Assembly (NCBI GenBank): GCA_021234535.1
Contig: SFZH01000008.1
Coordinates: 25,622,455 to 25,686,454 of the forward strand
Source of the DNA: Stichopus chloronotus
Lineage: Eukaryota; Echinodermata; Holothuroidea; Aspidochirotida; Stichopodidae
Length of the DNA stretch: 64,000 nt
Direction: 5' to 3'
Shown: positions 22,260 to 36,510 of the stretch, piece by piece
Numbering within the stretch: position 1 is the stretch's first letter
Layout of the letters: every line of letters starts with the position of its first letter
The notes under the pieces: generated by a model
Seen by the model: the letters and a program-made list of their open reading frames with translations, nothing else
What the model was told of the DNA's origin: nothing
Databases searched by the model: none
Made by a program: the position numbers and the translations under genes

Positions 22260-25200
22260 AAGATAGAAACAAAAAGTTTATTATTTAAAACTTGAGGATG
22301 TATCACAAGAACCAACTTCACTTTCTTGATCTGTTTAATGAAATATGGAATGGCTGTGATTGTTTGATTAATACAATAAAATATGTAAAGAAAGGACTTA
22401 GGGCAGGATTTGATTGGACAGTGCAGAGAGACATAAGAAAGGAAACTAATTGTGCAAATTCCAAACATTTGTGACACTTTTACACATGAAAGTGTATGTC
22501 ACATGTTGCCTTTGGTCTTTGACATCAAGGTACTGGCAAACAAACAAAAAATGTAACAATTTGATCTTAAAACTGAAGCTCAGTTTTTAGGGAATGTGAT
22601 GTTCCAGATTTAACAGAGGAAGGGAACTGACCTTGATCACCTTCTGGCAGAAAGCATCCTGATGCATTCTTGCCAGTATTCATGTCTACTTTTGGCCTCA
22701 TGAATATTCAATTTGTCTTGGTGGATGTGAGCAGATCATCCTCTTCACGCAGCAACAATTAATCTTCAAATGATATCACGCATTTATCCCTTCTCAAGAC
22801 AACAAATTCTAACCATTATGATACACCTAGATATCACCTCATGTTCTGTCACACAGACAAGGTCTTCTGGAGACATGATTTTAGGACATAATGAAAATTC
22901 TGTGATGAGTGACCAACACAGCATAGGTGACAAATCTGATGACAAATCTTTTAAATTCTGTCTGTGAATCTGCTTTGAGTTTGCTAGAATTCGAATAATT
23001 AAAAGAGCTGGATCCTCCTTCCAAGGCATAGCTTCTTAATTGGTCTAATGCTGAGAGTTCATTGCTCTCAGATTTCCTCCCTGCAAAATTCAAACTGGAA
23101 CAATGTTTAGTTTTTTCTAGAGCCCTTTCTTCACAACTCATCCTATGTTGTGGTGGACAGAGAATGAAAAGTAAAAGACACACTTATGATGAAAATGGAA
23201 ACAGAGCAGGAACCACCATAAGAAGTAGTAATAAAAAAATGAAGTGGTAATAAAAAAAAATTCCCCTGATTATGAACCAGGTTTAAACCCTGTTCTGAAC
23301 GTTTCCTAAAAACACTGACATGACTATTCTTATCTTCATGCATTACGAGTTGCAAATAATCCAAAAGAAACCAAAAGGAATGCAAAAGAAAACATCAAAC
23401 CATCCAATGACATACATTAAACAAATTTCTACAAACATTTGGTTGTTTTCTTCAAGAACTGAGCAAGTATTGTCCTTTCAATTGCTGAAGGACCTCACTG
23501 AAGATAGATGTACCATGATATCACGTACTACTAAATAGCAAAACCCTCACAGAAGTATGGCAACCTTCATTCTATAGCAATATTATAATATTTGCTTTGA
23601 CAAATCTTGCAATGTACGAGGGAGGACCTTTTAACAGCCAAGTTAATGCTATCTCAAACCTCCTAGTTTTGAAACAATGGAAACATACAGCTAGTACCAC
23701 GTACGACAATTACCGCTGAAATCAGATCAATCAAAAAAAAGAAAAATCTGAATATCAAAAGCAGATCCAGTAATTGCTGTAAGAGGAGGTGGAGTCCCAG
23801 GTAGCTCTCACAATATAATACAATTTAAAGACACAAAAATTAGTTCACTAGAGATGTCCAGCAAATGTGTCTTTTTATATTTTACCACACATTTTCATAT
23901 ATTTTAGCAGTTGACCTCAGAGAGGGAGGTCACACTCACTCCCCGCACACCCCTCTGGATCTGATGTTGATGAAAAATCAAGAAGAACGTCACTTCTTTG
24001 GAAAGTTAACTACGATGTCCATAAATTTAGAAAACCTTGCTTTTAAACAAAATGTATATATGAAGAAAGTCCAAATTGCAGAATCTTTACAGAACTGAAA
24101 GATCTGCTTCTTAATTCCAGATTTAGGGGGCATCTTTGGTGTTATCATACGGCAAGATCAACAAGTACTTCGACTCATGGATCTCACTGAAAGTGGAGCA
24201 CTGCATATGTGCTAACAAACTGTTTATCTATATATGCTAACAAATCGTTTATGCAACAACTAGGTGAAAAGATTGCAAGTATTCAGTCTTTAAAACAACC
24301 TTGTAACCATGAAATTTGATTATTTGATAAGGTATTGCATTCCCCTGCATCAGGTTTTGCATAGAACAAGATGAAGACTACCTTTATAATACAATGTTGA
24401 TTAACTACCAGGTGAGTTATCTTCCATTAATATGTCTGCTGCAGTTGATCTTAACTTCTACAAAAGGTCTAAATTGATGCACCAAACTTTGCACATGTTA
24501 AAAGCTTAACACTAACCGCATGCAAGGGCATTGTGAAATGGAAACTTGCATGCACATAGTGGTCATATCACCAGAAGCTACAATCTCAATACAGTGACAT
24601 GTACAATAATAGGATCACAAACAGTATATAAGAAAGTATGATAGTTCTACAAAGGTCATACCAAAATAGTTCATATTCATGAATTCTATAGGTAAGAAAT
24701 CTTTTTGTTCTGCTTGAGTGTATGAAATATTTGATAACTTTGCAGTAAAAATAATATAAAAAGAGAAACATTGGTTGGAATATGAACTGTAGGACTGTAA
24801 TCAGTACAACAAATGAAAAATACAAATGCTAGATAATTGTTAGAAAAAATTGGTTGCTATAATCCTGTAAAAAAAAAAGGAAAATATACTCCCACCCCTC
24901 CCCCAAATAAAACAAAAGACAAAACCCTTGCAAGCATATTGATGCATACCCAGCAGAACAGTCTGAATTCTTTAAAAAAGATTACTATTTTCATAGCTTT
25001 GAAATAGTTCAAATATATATAAAACTCCATGAAAGCCATTTACGGTAATTGCTCAGGGAGCTATATTCACAAAAATCTGACACTGAAATCTCATATATTA
25101 CATAAAAATATCTGTTCACTTCATCATAGAAAGCTTGTTTGCCTCACATTTTATAAAAGAAGTATCTGCCAAATACTCAGAATCAAATTATTTGATGCCA

Positions 25201-26418
25201 TGAAATCTTTCAGGTTAATTGAGAAAAATGCAGTGATTTCCAGAAACCTAAACAGAGTACAGAATGCAGACACAAAAGTAGATGAGCGATTTGTTTTTAG
25301 AATCATTTGTGGCTCAAACAAACTTTGCACCACAAAAGGCAATTTTAATTTGATTGTAGTACTGTTGGAATCTACACCTCAAGCAGAAAGCTCAACAAAT
25401 CCCTTTAAAACAAGCTGCGTGACTCTTCAATCATAACTCACAACTATATAGTTTACTGTTTTGCATAGGGTACCTCACCGATGATTTGAGGACCCAGTTC
25501 TGAAATTGCTAACTGGATCCAAAGTTAAGTTCATTCATACACATTGAATGTAAGACCAAAAAAAAAAAAAAAGGGACAAAAAACTCAAAATATATGTTAC
25601 TTCAGTTTTCTTCGCGGGATGGTTTTTCAGGCTGTATAGTATCAAATGTAAGATACATGTTGTTATGTTAACACATGCAATGCAAACTGTCCTATTAAGT
25701 CTTTTTGACCAACTCATAGCCTACACTGAAGTTATATTTTCGGGTAAATGGATACCGTACGGACTAGGATACACTGTGGGTACCCAAGTCTGAATTTTTG
25801 GACCATGTGAAGGCACTATTTACATAAACTACATTAACAGTAGGTAAGGTTGGTTGGATGTCAATAGCACATCTCCATGTCACGCATCACCCTATCATGA
25901 CTGTCTTTTATATTCAAAACATGTTTAACCATCATCAAGACTTTGCAGCAAAATTTGTATATTGTTAAATCTGTGTATTTAAAAGGTGTATTTGATATTT
26001 CGGTACAGACTATTTTTGCTTTGTACTATACGCTTTTTTTTCTTCTATTTACAGCAGATATTGTAGGTACATTTTGTACAATAATGAGAGCAGTATTTCA
26101 GTCTAAACTGTATTAAATACATTATCTACCCAACTAGCTTTAACTTTTTAAACTACAATATAACAAACATATCATCTGCTAGTAGAAATACAGGATTACA
26201 TATGATTTCAAGTTCCCTTTCCCAGTTTTGGTTGATGGTAAACTATAGCATACAACACAATTAGGTTGAACTCTGTATGGAAGAACAATTTGACTATAGT
26301 ACATTAGAATAACCTTTGACTACCTTTGAAGGCACAGAAATACAGTACTATTTCACATTTAATAATATACTTTGAACAAATATTAACTAAAATAAGAAGA
26401 TTATTCTCTGTTTATAGT
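22260..26418 (-). other. Putative long 3' UTR of gene A
   Basis: From the stop codon to AATAAA at 22277-22282 on the - strand. No exon of another gene was recognised. Stretches of it match the region below gene B's stop codon (50045-54906), including the sequence around the polyadenylation signal. Open frames here, such as the 135-residue + strand frame at 25029-25436, show no domain and are taken as chance. Confidence 0.5.
22277..22282 (-). terminator. Polyadenylation signal of gene A
   Basis: AATAAA on the - strand (TTTATT on +). The surrounding 200 bases are homologous to those around AATAAA at 50060-50065 below gene B. Conservation between paralogues makes this the likely 3' end. Confidence 0.5.
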
Positions 26419-26493
26419 TTAGTTGCCGTTTTGACCAGGCCTCTTCCTCCCTCTGGTAGGGTTCTTCTTTTTGTGGTGAGCTGCATTCGCTTG
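26419..26493 (-). CDS. Gene A last coding exon, basic C-terminus
   Basis: The acceptor is tattTCAG type. Phase 0 reads QANAAHHKKKNPTRGRKRPG then a few residues and TAA, 24 residues in all. Gene B's last exon has the same length in the same phase and shares KK and RGRKR at the same positions. The conservation shows that phase 0 is the real frame; phase 2 is also open but not shared. Confidence 0.75.
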   Translation of the reverse strand, partial: QANAAHHKKKNPTRGRKRPGQNGN

Positions 26494-29400
26494 CTGAAAT
26501 AAACAACATTACAAGAAAGGAAAACTGTGAATTGTTTCCGAATAATTTGTGAAGCATGCTTGCGTTCTTCTTTGCAAGGAAAATTATCCCTTGTAGGTTT
26601 GATAGATTATGTAATTCGGGCATGGCCAACCTGTGTTCAGCAAACCCCCTTTTGAACAGAGATAAAAATTAAAGTGAATAAGAAAAATAAAGCCAAAGAA
26701 AGGGGAAAAGCAAAAAAGATATCCATATAAAAACTTGCGAGAACTAAAAGTCTGCTGCCAAATTGTACATTCCCTTCATACGCTGACAGACACCATTTCT
26801 CTCAATCGTTGGCGTATCTGCATGCTAACGACTACTTCATCTACAGTCTTATGTGTTACAAGTTTCTGAGCTGTGACACTTGCATTTACAGTACAGATCG
26901 TACAAAAGTGAGGATATTCGAGGGCAGGCTTGCAGCCAGTTGCCGTGAAGTTAATATGTGACAATGTGACCCCTTGATTCCAAAAGGTTTGGCACCACTG
27001 ATGTAAATCATCTAGCATGTGAAGTATTCACTAAAGCTACAGTAGCTGACCAGAATGCAAAAATGCATTGTGGTTGCAATGATTTCATTATGCGGATTCT
27101 TTTCTGAATCTGACATGTTTTGTTGACCCCAAATGACCTTTCCCATCACCAAAAACAAAAGTGTCCTTTTATTCAATGTGGTACACCTATACCAAATATG
27201 ACAGGCTTGTCCTGTTTCCATGATGCACATAAACAGTGCATTCTTGAGCAGTCTCATAGCAACAACCAGTCAAGTCAATGAGCAAAGCACATTGGCAACA
27301 TTATAACCTTCATGTTGTGCAGTGAACAATAGTTTATACTCTATTGTTGCTATAAATACATCTATTTAAACATGTACCCTAAATGCTACATCCACATCCA
27401 ATCTTTACCAAAAAGTAGAGCAAAGTACAATTTGTGTGAAATATGGCCTGTATTTTGTTTACGTATGCTCAATATTTTTCAAGCTATGAAATGCACAAAA
27501 CAATGATAACGATAGTTCCAGAAGATTCTACATATGCCTCCTTTACCATGTTCAATGTCACTTAGAAAATATCAGCTTAGGCCTGTACGGGCAAACCATC
27601 TGCAAAAGTGACAGATAGCTGATAGTAAGTTTTGTAGAGTTGTTATTTGTTATCAAATCAACAAAAAGAGGCCCATATCAATAAATTTCATGACAATATT
27701 GATGTATCATGTGAAACACTTTTATTTGCAAAGTTAGCATGCAGTTCTAGAGAAAAGCTGACCAAATTCTATACCTTCTTCAAGTAATGTTAGAGGCACC
27801 CAGTTTACTACATGAAGCTGGGTGCTAACAGAACAGACATGGTCCTTCCTTTTACTGCAAAATTTAACGTGACTGGTGATCCATAATCACAACGACTAAA
27901 AAATAATTTTGTACATAAAAATGCTAAGAAACAGTGTTTCACAAAGTATTCGATAAAATGCTGGCACTGCTTTGTTTTATAAATAAATATTATACATTCG
28001 ATATCAAAACATGGATTGTAACACATTGTGTATAGTCAAACGCCTGTTTTTTATTATTAATGGTGAAAATTCTTGGCATAGCTCATACATACAGGCAGAT
28101 AGATAGACATTTGAGACCGAAGATGTTTTGTGGGAAGTCTAGCAAAAAATCAAGATGTTGCAGATTAATAGTAACGTGATAGACACACGTGAAAACAAAC
28201 ATGTTATCCTGATGACTAACTACCATAGTAATGGCTATGAGAACAAAACAGGAGCTGCGAACGGAGGATGCATAGCCTGCTACGGTACATCCAAAGAGCT
28301 TTTCACAACTCTCAAGACACCTTGCTTTCTCCAACCACAAAATTTCAAACCTTGAAAGTAAACATTTTTGGATAAGAGGGGGTGACGAGCACTATAGCTG
28401 CCAACAACAATATATTATTAAAATGTCTCCTTAACATAATGAAGTCTGTGATTTACAAATAGTCAGCTGTTTACGATGATGATGATGACGATGATGACGA
28501 TGCTGATGATGATAATGATGGTGGTGATGATGATGACTATGAAATACACAATCACCAGAGGTGTTTAGGCTTTTCGATCTACACTTCAACATGATACCAT
28601 ATAACTATTGTAAATTTTGACAGGTTTATGCAGCTTTTCTCTTTCTTTTTAAGAGACACTTAATTTGTTTTACATGACATTTGTACCATTTTGTGGAAAA
28701 GTTAAGTTTTGAAGCACTTATCAATGATTTTTTTGTCCTGATTGAACTTTCATCATGCTGCAAATATAAGTGTCAATGAAAACCATTTGAATTGATTTTA
28801 TTAAGCAGATGTTTTACAATTACACAAAACTCGTAGATCAAACAAAAAAAAACAACAATAAAAAGAATCAACAGACAACAAGCAATATAAAATTTATTTT
28901 CTCAGGCAAGCATTCTATTTAATTTCCCATCTAATTTCCCATTTCCCTTTTAACTTTTCTTGTGCTACAAATGTTCTGTCAACAAACCACCCAGAACATA
29001 ATGGCGCATGGCCCTTGCAGAATTCAGACGTGAGTGAAATCAAGTGGGACTCATTAAAAGTTTGTTGTCATGTTCATTACAAAGGCTAGAGGAAAGGTGC
29101 TCGGCAGTAGCGTCTGTTTAACGGTGAGTCTAACGGACCCTCTCAGGTGGGCACTCAATTAATACACTTCTATTTAATGGCCCTATTCAATGATCCTTCC
29201 AACTAGTGGCCCTCCAATGCTAACCTTGCACTAAGTGGTCTAAAATACAGTCTACATAACTTGTAACCAAACAATTACTTTAAGCCATATGCCAGATTGC
29301 AGCTTCAAATTTTCAGAAGGTTCATGGTGGTTGATGAACTAGAGGACCTATGATCCAACTGATTATCGGTCTAGTGCTTGTATGGGTCTGGGGATCAATT

Positions 29401-32400
29401 TTATCTGTCAGATCTTTCATCGAGAAGAACATAAGTTGGTAAGTGGTCCATTCTTGGGAAGGGCCCTAAACATCATCAACTTACCCAACCAGAAGTCTCA
29501 CCACGTTCGGCAGCATGGCCACTTGTATCATCTCCACCTTGCATGTTTCTTACGCAGCGGTAAGATTTCACCCGAGTCTTCATCTTCACCCCTGTCACAG
29601 GAAATACACAAAACAAAATTAAAACTGACACTTCAGCATGTGGTTTAACCAATGGATTTTGCTCTCATCAATAGTCCAACACTACAACCTTTTGGGATTT
29701 TGCTATGGGGAAAACAGCCATGAATTAAAACCTATCCTCCAAATAATCAAAATTATACTAGCACTGAAGTGTTGATAATCTTCACAATTTACCTGAATAA
29801 TTCAAATAAATTATGTCAGCATTTTCTTAAAAGGAGGATCAACAGTTACTTAGGAATATGTAGTAATCCTTCTACAATACTTTTGCTTGTGATGCTGAAG
29901 ACCAAACTGTATTGTACTGTAGACTACAAACTCAGCTTAACTCAGGGATGCTGATATATCATGGATAACCCTGTTCTACTCTACTAAATGTTTGGCTATG
30001 GATTTAATAGAAAGAAATTTGGAGGCAGCATACAGGTTCTCTGGTGAATAAAATGGAAAACTTTCTTGAACTGTTAAAGCTGAGCAATATTTAAGTTGAA
30101 TCCTCAGTGCCTAATATAGAGGTGCAGATACAATCAAAGGATTGCTACATACACACCAATGTGTTATGACCTTCCCTTGCTTAATCCTCAAGTAACCACC
30201 AATACACTGTGACAGTATTCTTCCATTATTTCTATTATTGTTCTATGTTGTTAGCTTTCTATCTTAAAATTTCATGGAATTATCATTTTTATTTAAACTT
30301 ACACTGCACCCTGACATTTGCAACATTTCTGTTTGGAACACATCATCTGGTAGACTAACACTGAGGCTAAAATGAGAGTGGAAGTGCCAAATACCAAGAT
30401 AAGCATTGTGCGCCAATCAAACATGATCATGGAATTTCCAATTTCTGGTGAGAAAAAAAAAAAGAACAAGAATACCACGTGGTTTAGGTGATGCCACCAA
30501 GCACAGCTGCCCCTAGTTATAAATAAAATACTGCGGCAAAACAAATTGGGTTATGATAAATAGTACTTGACATAACACACATACCAAATATGATGTCTCT
30601 CCATGCTGGATAAGGTGATCTACCAACCAAAAAAGATATGACATAGTGTCCAAGTTTCCTATATTGAATTACAGTACTTATAAGGATTACATAGCTTGCC
30701 CTCTAGTGGTTTCAAATGACCCAAATGAAAAGCAACGTTGTCATTTTACTAAATGTGGTCCATCAAAAAATTACATGCGATCAGTTTAGGTTTCAATTCT
30801 TGAAACATTGTGTTTACAAGATTTTCAGCTTGACTTCAAATGGCCTTTGACTCTAATAAAATAAATAAAAAGTCATCATGTAATACAAAAATGTAAGTAA
30901 CACGAAAATCAGTGAAAACCTCCGACTACCATGTACTATGCAACCTTATGTGTTTTATTTTCCACAGTTTCTGATTAAGAGACAAACGTCGTTCATTTAG
31001 AACCAGCCATCAGGGAAACTTGAGTTACAGGCAGAGTGTAGTCACATGTGTCAAGTCATGCAATTCATTTGCCACTTTATTCATTGCAATTATGATGCAT
31101 TTTTTTTTTTAAATTTGTCATCAGAACAGTAGGAGAAAATAAAATCAGAATGTTGAGAGCTGGGCAGCCTCATTTATGTCTTATGTTTAGCCAGCATGTA
31201 AATTATTTGTAGTCTACTGTAAGTACAGCACACTCAGTCCTGCCTGTTTCTGATATGAATGTAATGCCTGATATTGAATTACTTGATGATGGTACGGGGG
31301 TAATTAAAATTTACTTGCTGTTAGATTACAGAATGCTAGAAACTAGGTTGCTGATCTGACTCCTAAGCATATCATAGCCAGTATTTAAATTGTTTTGTTG
31401 ATAACATGAGTGTAAATTATTCCTTGCTGTAGTAGCTTAGGGGACACCCAATCCTGCAGGTTTCTCATTTAAATCCTGTGATAATTATGCATGTAATTAT
31501 ATGTTGGCAGGCATGAACGTGACTTTCAGTGCTTCAAATTGTACATCTATATGAATCCTAAACAAGGCCTGCAGGTAAAATGTTTGTTAGTATACAGTAT
31601 ACAGCAGGGCACTCAGCTCTGCAGGTTGCTGATTGAATTCTGTGCTACAAGAGATAAAGGTTAAAGTGTAAAGTTATAGAAATACAGGAAATGAAAGCAG
31701 AACTGTATTACAGGATTTGGATTTACCAGAGGCATTGGGCAGTTCTCTCCCTTAAAGAGAAAATCCCCAAAACAATCAAGGAGGGACATTCCCTACCAAA
31801 AACGATTTCCTGTGAAATAGGCTTGAATTGCAAAACAATTAATCCCAGCTAGTGTACATTCACAGTCTGTCTGTTGCTTGATTCATCCTGAATGCACTCC
31901 ACAAATAACATTTCATGAGCTCTACGGAATCTGTTAAGCCGTTGTCTGAACAGCTTTTAGGCAGCAACAAAAGAGAATTTCTGCAGAAGAGCCAGCAAGA
32001 ATGTGAACTAATTGGGCAATCCGTCATAAAATGTGTTTGATGAATTAGTAGTAACATGTTTGCCCTTCTATTTTCACATAAATTGCTGACTAAATTATTC
32101 ACAGGGAAGGACATCCTTACTCAAATTCAAAAAGCCACTGCAAACACTGCTGTATTCTACTGACTTGAATAACTTATCCCAACTGATCTTGTTTCAAACA
32201 TCATATTGATGTACCCACTTCTTGAGCAAGAAACATGAGGATGTGTGAATAAGTAACTTACTAGCATAACGCATACTGTAGGTCGTAATGTATGCATATA
32301 CATAGTGGATGCATGAGTACATCAGATACCATTAGTTAGCTTACCTGGGTCACTTGGTGGTTCACCTGATGGGTCAACTTCATCACTGAGGGAATCGTTA

Positions 32401-35400
32401 GGGTCATCTGTTGGTGATGGTTTGTTCTCATCTGCTGATTCATTATCGTGTTCATCCTCCTCTGAAGAGGGAGGTGGATAACCAGCATCTTCCGTCAGTT
32501 TTGGTGGAACAGATGATTCTGATTACAAGGAAAGTGCATTGTGACAATATAATCCAGCATATTAATTTTCACTGTAGGATGTTCATACAGCATGTTACAT
32601 TGTAATCATTACATCTCTACTCAGTTCATAGCAGCTCGCATCTTAATATTTTCTGATTGTTTTTCAGGTGTGTCACAAGTCACACATATTCAGGAAGATA
32701 GAGTGTGGTACGTAGGTGTGTTGTCTTTACTTTACGATATTGAGACCTCTCTGAGTTTTCATTCTACATCTACAGTAGGTTTGCAAACAATTGCAAGTCT
32801 ATAAACAATGATAAGAGGTAAGTACATGATGTTGCCTGATCGCATTCGCATGCATCAAAGTTCAAAGCCTGTATCATCCATCACATCTGGCCGATCTCGT
32901 GTCATTTCAAATCACATCATGTGATTTAAGATCAAACCACACAGCGAGTGGACTCTGCTATCTGTACACTTTACTTTGTATAGAACATCCAATGCAACTG
33001 AGGTGTGCATATGAAGTACAATGCTGTTACTTTCTAGTACAACTACATCACACCTCAAAGTAAATTGGACATCAGCTGCATGCAGCGGCATGTATCATAG
33101 GAGAATTTCTGTCAGCTTCATTTGTTGTACTAAGTGTTGAAGACAAGGTGATGCAACTAATGACAGTTGTAACTACCTGTAGAACACAGTTTCTCGGTCA
33201 TGTGCACAGCCCCTGTATTATATCCTTCCCCTTTATTATACCCTCCTCACAAATGGATAAATCAATAAATTAACCGCAGAAAACTGATCATCAAATTTAT
33301 CAACTCTCGTGGTTTCATGATGTATCTCATGATGCAGGCATTACCTCATGATGGAGATGCCGCATCTTATCATTTCTCCATCGTGTGAATGGTTAATCTT
33401 ATGGTGAAAATCACTTTGATGCAACACAAGATGTTTCCTAAATGTAGACTTGAGGAAAAGCTATAGCAGGTTAATCTCATTTTTGCACACTTTAGTTGAA
33501 ATCTCCCCAAACTTTGTCACAAAGAGCCAAAACTTCACTTTCATACAATCATATCTAGTGATGCAGACAAATACTGAAATATAACGTCAACTAATCTTGG
33601 CATGACGTCATCTTGTGTTTTCATAATAATGCAGTTCAGCTAGCTTTAAAATAATGCAGTTCAGCTTTCTTTAAATCTCGAGCTTTTTTGAGAAGTGACT
33701 TCCATTTTTTCTAAATCAAGGTTCAAATTTTACATTGGCGAGTTTGAAAGATGATGCATGGTGGCATACTGAACCAGTAAACAAGGTTACTGAATAGCTA
33801 TATGAATTGACTGAAAATTTACATGAAGTGACTGAAAATTTATATGAATTGATTAAACTGTGTTAACTGAACTGCCAAAAATACAAATATAAAAATTGCC
33901 CACCTGTGGATATAGGAAAATCTCCACAAACTCTATCATACTTGAAGTTCCCGTCAAAAATAACCTGTTAAAGTAAAAAACAGAGAATTGGCAGTGACAC
34001 GTATTATCGATTGCGGTTTCAGTGATGCTACAAGAGTTGAAAGCTAATGTTTAGTGTAAGAATCGAATAGGTTACAAAAATATCATTGACATGACACATA
34101 ACCACGACGTCTTTCCATGTCCCCTTCTTGTGCTATTGCTTGAAAGGCAAATACTAACTTTACCAGCCTGTACTGAACTCTTCATGATCTTTGACCTCAA
34201 GTGAAAAGTGATGAACTCCTGAACTTGCCAAAACACTACCTCACCAAACTTAAACCTTGAAACATTTCATAGCACCTCATTTGACTCCAAACGAACTTTA
34301 ACCTGACGTTCTTAAATACTAAAACTGAATGAAAAAAAAGAAGGTTTTTTTAGTCTTGAGTTTCTTTCATATTCCTGTAGCTGATTTATTGCTGTGATAT
34401 TCCTCCATATGACTAGTAGGTCAACATTACCTCAAACTTTGCACAGATTTGAGGAGGTGTGATTCACCGGAGAGGTCAAACTACAATTTGTGATCCCAAC
34501 TGCTGGGTAAGACCCTGACCCTGAGGGAAATAACATTTTTCTTGGTGTATCTGATCCTCAAAGCAACAAACACTGCTTGTGTAATGTTAGATTCTTTATT
34601 CTGGACTTAACCATTTTCTCTGACTGCAGTGCACATTACAGCAGGCTGCTCAGCACATAAGAACAGATTTATAGAAAATTGCCTCAAAATTAAATTAATT
34701 GCCTCAGTATAAGCAAACTTAACTAGCAAAGGTAACTTTTCTATGGTGAAGAATTTACCAGCAGCATTATACATTAGAAACAAAGCATAATATATGTGAC
34801 TGGTTTAGTCCCATGATGAAAGAAATAAAAAAAATAGATGACAACTTACTTTTTCTCCATAACAATCTCTGAATGGGAGACACTTGGGACACTTGTTTTG
34901 CCAAGTCATAAATGTACCCTCAAGACAGGGACAGCAACTACTACTGTAGGCAAAGGACGAACAAAAAGAACACAAACTATTGCAAAATGAATTTGAGCCA
35001 TGATGTTGAAGAAAATTACACCCTTCCAAATAGTAAAACCAATTATTTACAATGAATTGAGTGTAATTTGACACAGAGAATGGCAATACCACCAAAGCAA
35101 GGGAAGGGGGTTCACTAGGGGTAAGTAAGTAAGATACAAGTCAATGTACACTACAGTTACACTACAGCTACATAATTACCACACACTGTACTGTGCGTGA
35201 TATTTAGTCTTTGTCAAATTCTGTTAGTCTAAAAATCACCGACTTACAAAGCATTCATTTCATAACAAAACTTTTGATCATGACACTTCTTATTACATTT
35301 ATGCAATTTAGAGAGCACCACTTTCTAGTGGCAGCGTGACTACAAGAACTCGAGGGTCCGACAGGACCCCAGCAGCGTTTTGGAGGGGGCAACATGAGCC

Positions 35401-36471
35401 GAAAGGATGCCTGCAGAGACTAAAAAGGCAATTTCCAGAAACTGAAATGCAGTATTTTCATCCAAACCTCTTTTGATAAGCACCAACCAATGGTGGCACT
35501 ACGCCTAAATAGTCCTGTTCAAAAGTCAGGCTGGCATGTACTGTAAGTGATGAAGTGTGCCACTTCAGCCTTGGGCCTCACCGAAGATGCAACCCCTCTG
35601 CCATATACTCTTTTAAGTTTCATAAATTTCTCTAATAAATTTTACCACTTCTATGATTAGAAGATAATTGTCTAATTGGATGCTCTCTATCAGTGTATCT
35701 GCGGCGGCCAACCATTTTATTAACTGTGGGAGGGGGGGGGAGCAAACTTGTGATGACGTAAGTCATCACAGTTTTGCTCTTGTGCAAATCCCTCGTGGCC
35801 TGGGGTCATGTGCCAAGCGACCCTGGTGGGGTTCATGGGAAAAGCCCCAGTAGAGTCCAGAGGTTAATGAGCACTAAAAATGGAGATGATTTTGTGATTT
35901 TAATGACGGCACAGACGTGAACCAATCAATTAAACCAGGATGCAGAAATGCATTGTGGTTTCGATGATCTATTTAAGAGAAATTTTTTTCTGAATCTGAT
36001 ATAATAGCATTAGTATGTGTCACATTTGTCATATTTTCATAATTTGACCCCTGTTGAAGCCAAATGACCTTTGACCTCCACCAAAAACGATAGGGTTCCT
36101 CTACTCAACATGGTACAACTACATAAAAAGCATGAGATCTTTACAAGCTTCCTTTCTTGAGATATCGTGTTTTCAAAACTTGACCCCTGATGACCCATAT
36201 GACCTTTGACCCCCACCATAAACAACAGGGTTCCTCTACTTAACATGGTTCAACTACATACCAAACATGAGATCTCTACAAGCTTCCTTTCTTGAGATAT
36301 CAGGTTTACAACTTTTTCACAATTTGACACCTGTTGACCCTAAATGACCTTTGACCTCCACCAAAAACAATAGGGTTCTTCTTCTCAATATGGTACACCT
36401 ACATACCAAATATGAGATCTGTCCAAGCTTCCCTTCTTGAGATATCGTGTTTACAAGGTAGGGCGTCACGG

Positions 36472-36510
<39 letters not shown>

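Noticed and set aside
25029..25436. 135-residue + strand open frame
   Set aside because: Antisense to the gene A 3' region with no domain and no counterpart seen near gene B.
28475..28537. Possible CRISPR-like array
   Set aside because: Plain trinucleotide microsatellite with no spacers; eukaryotic context.
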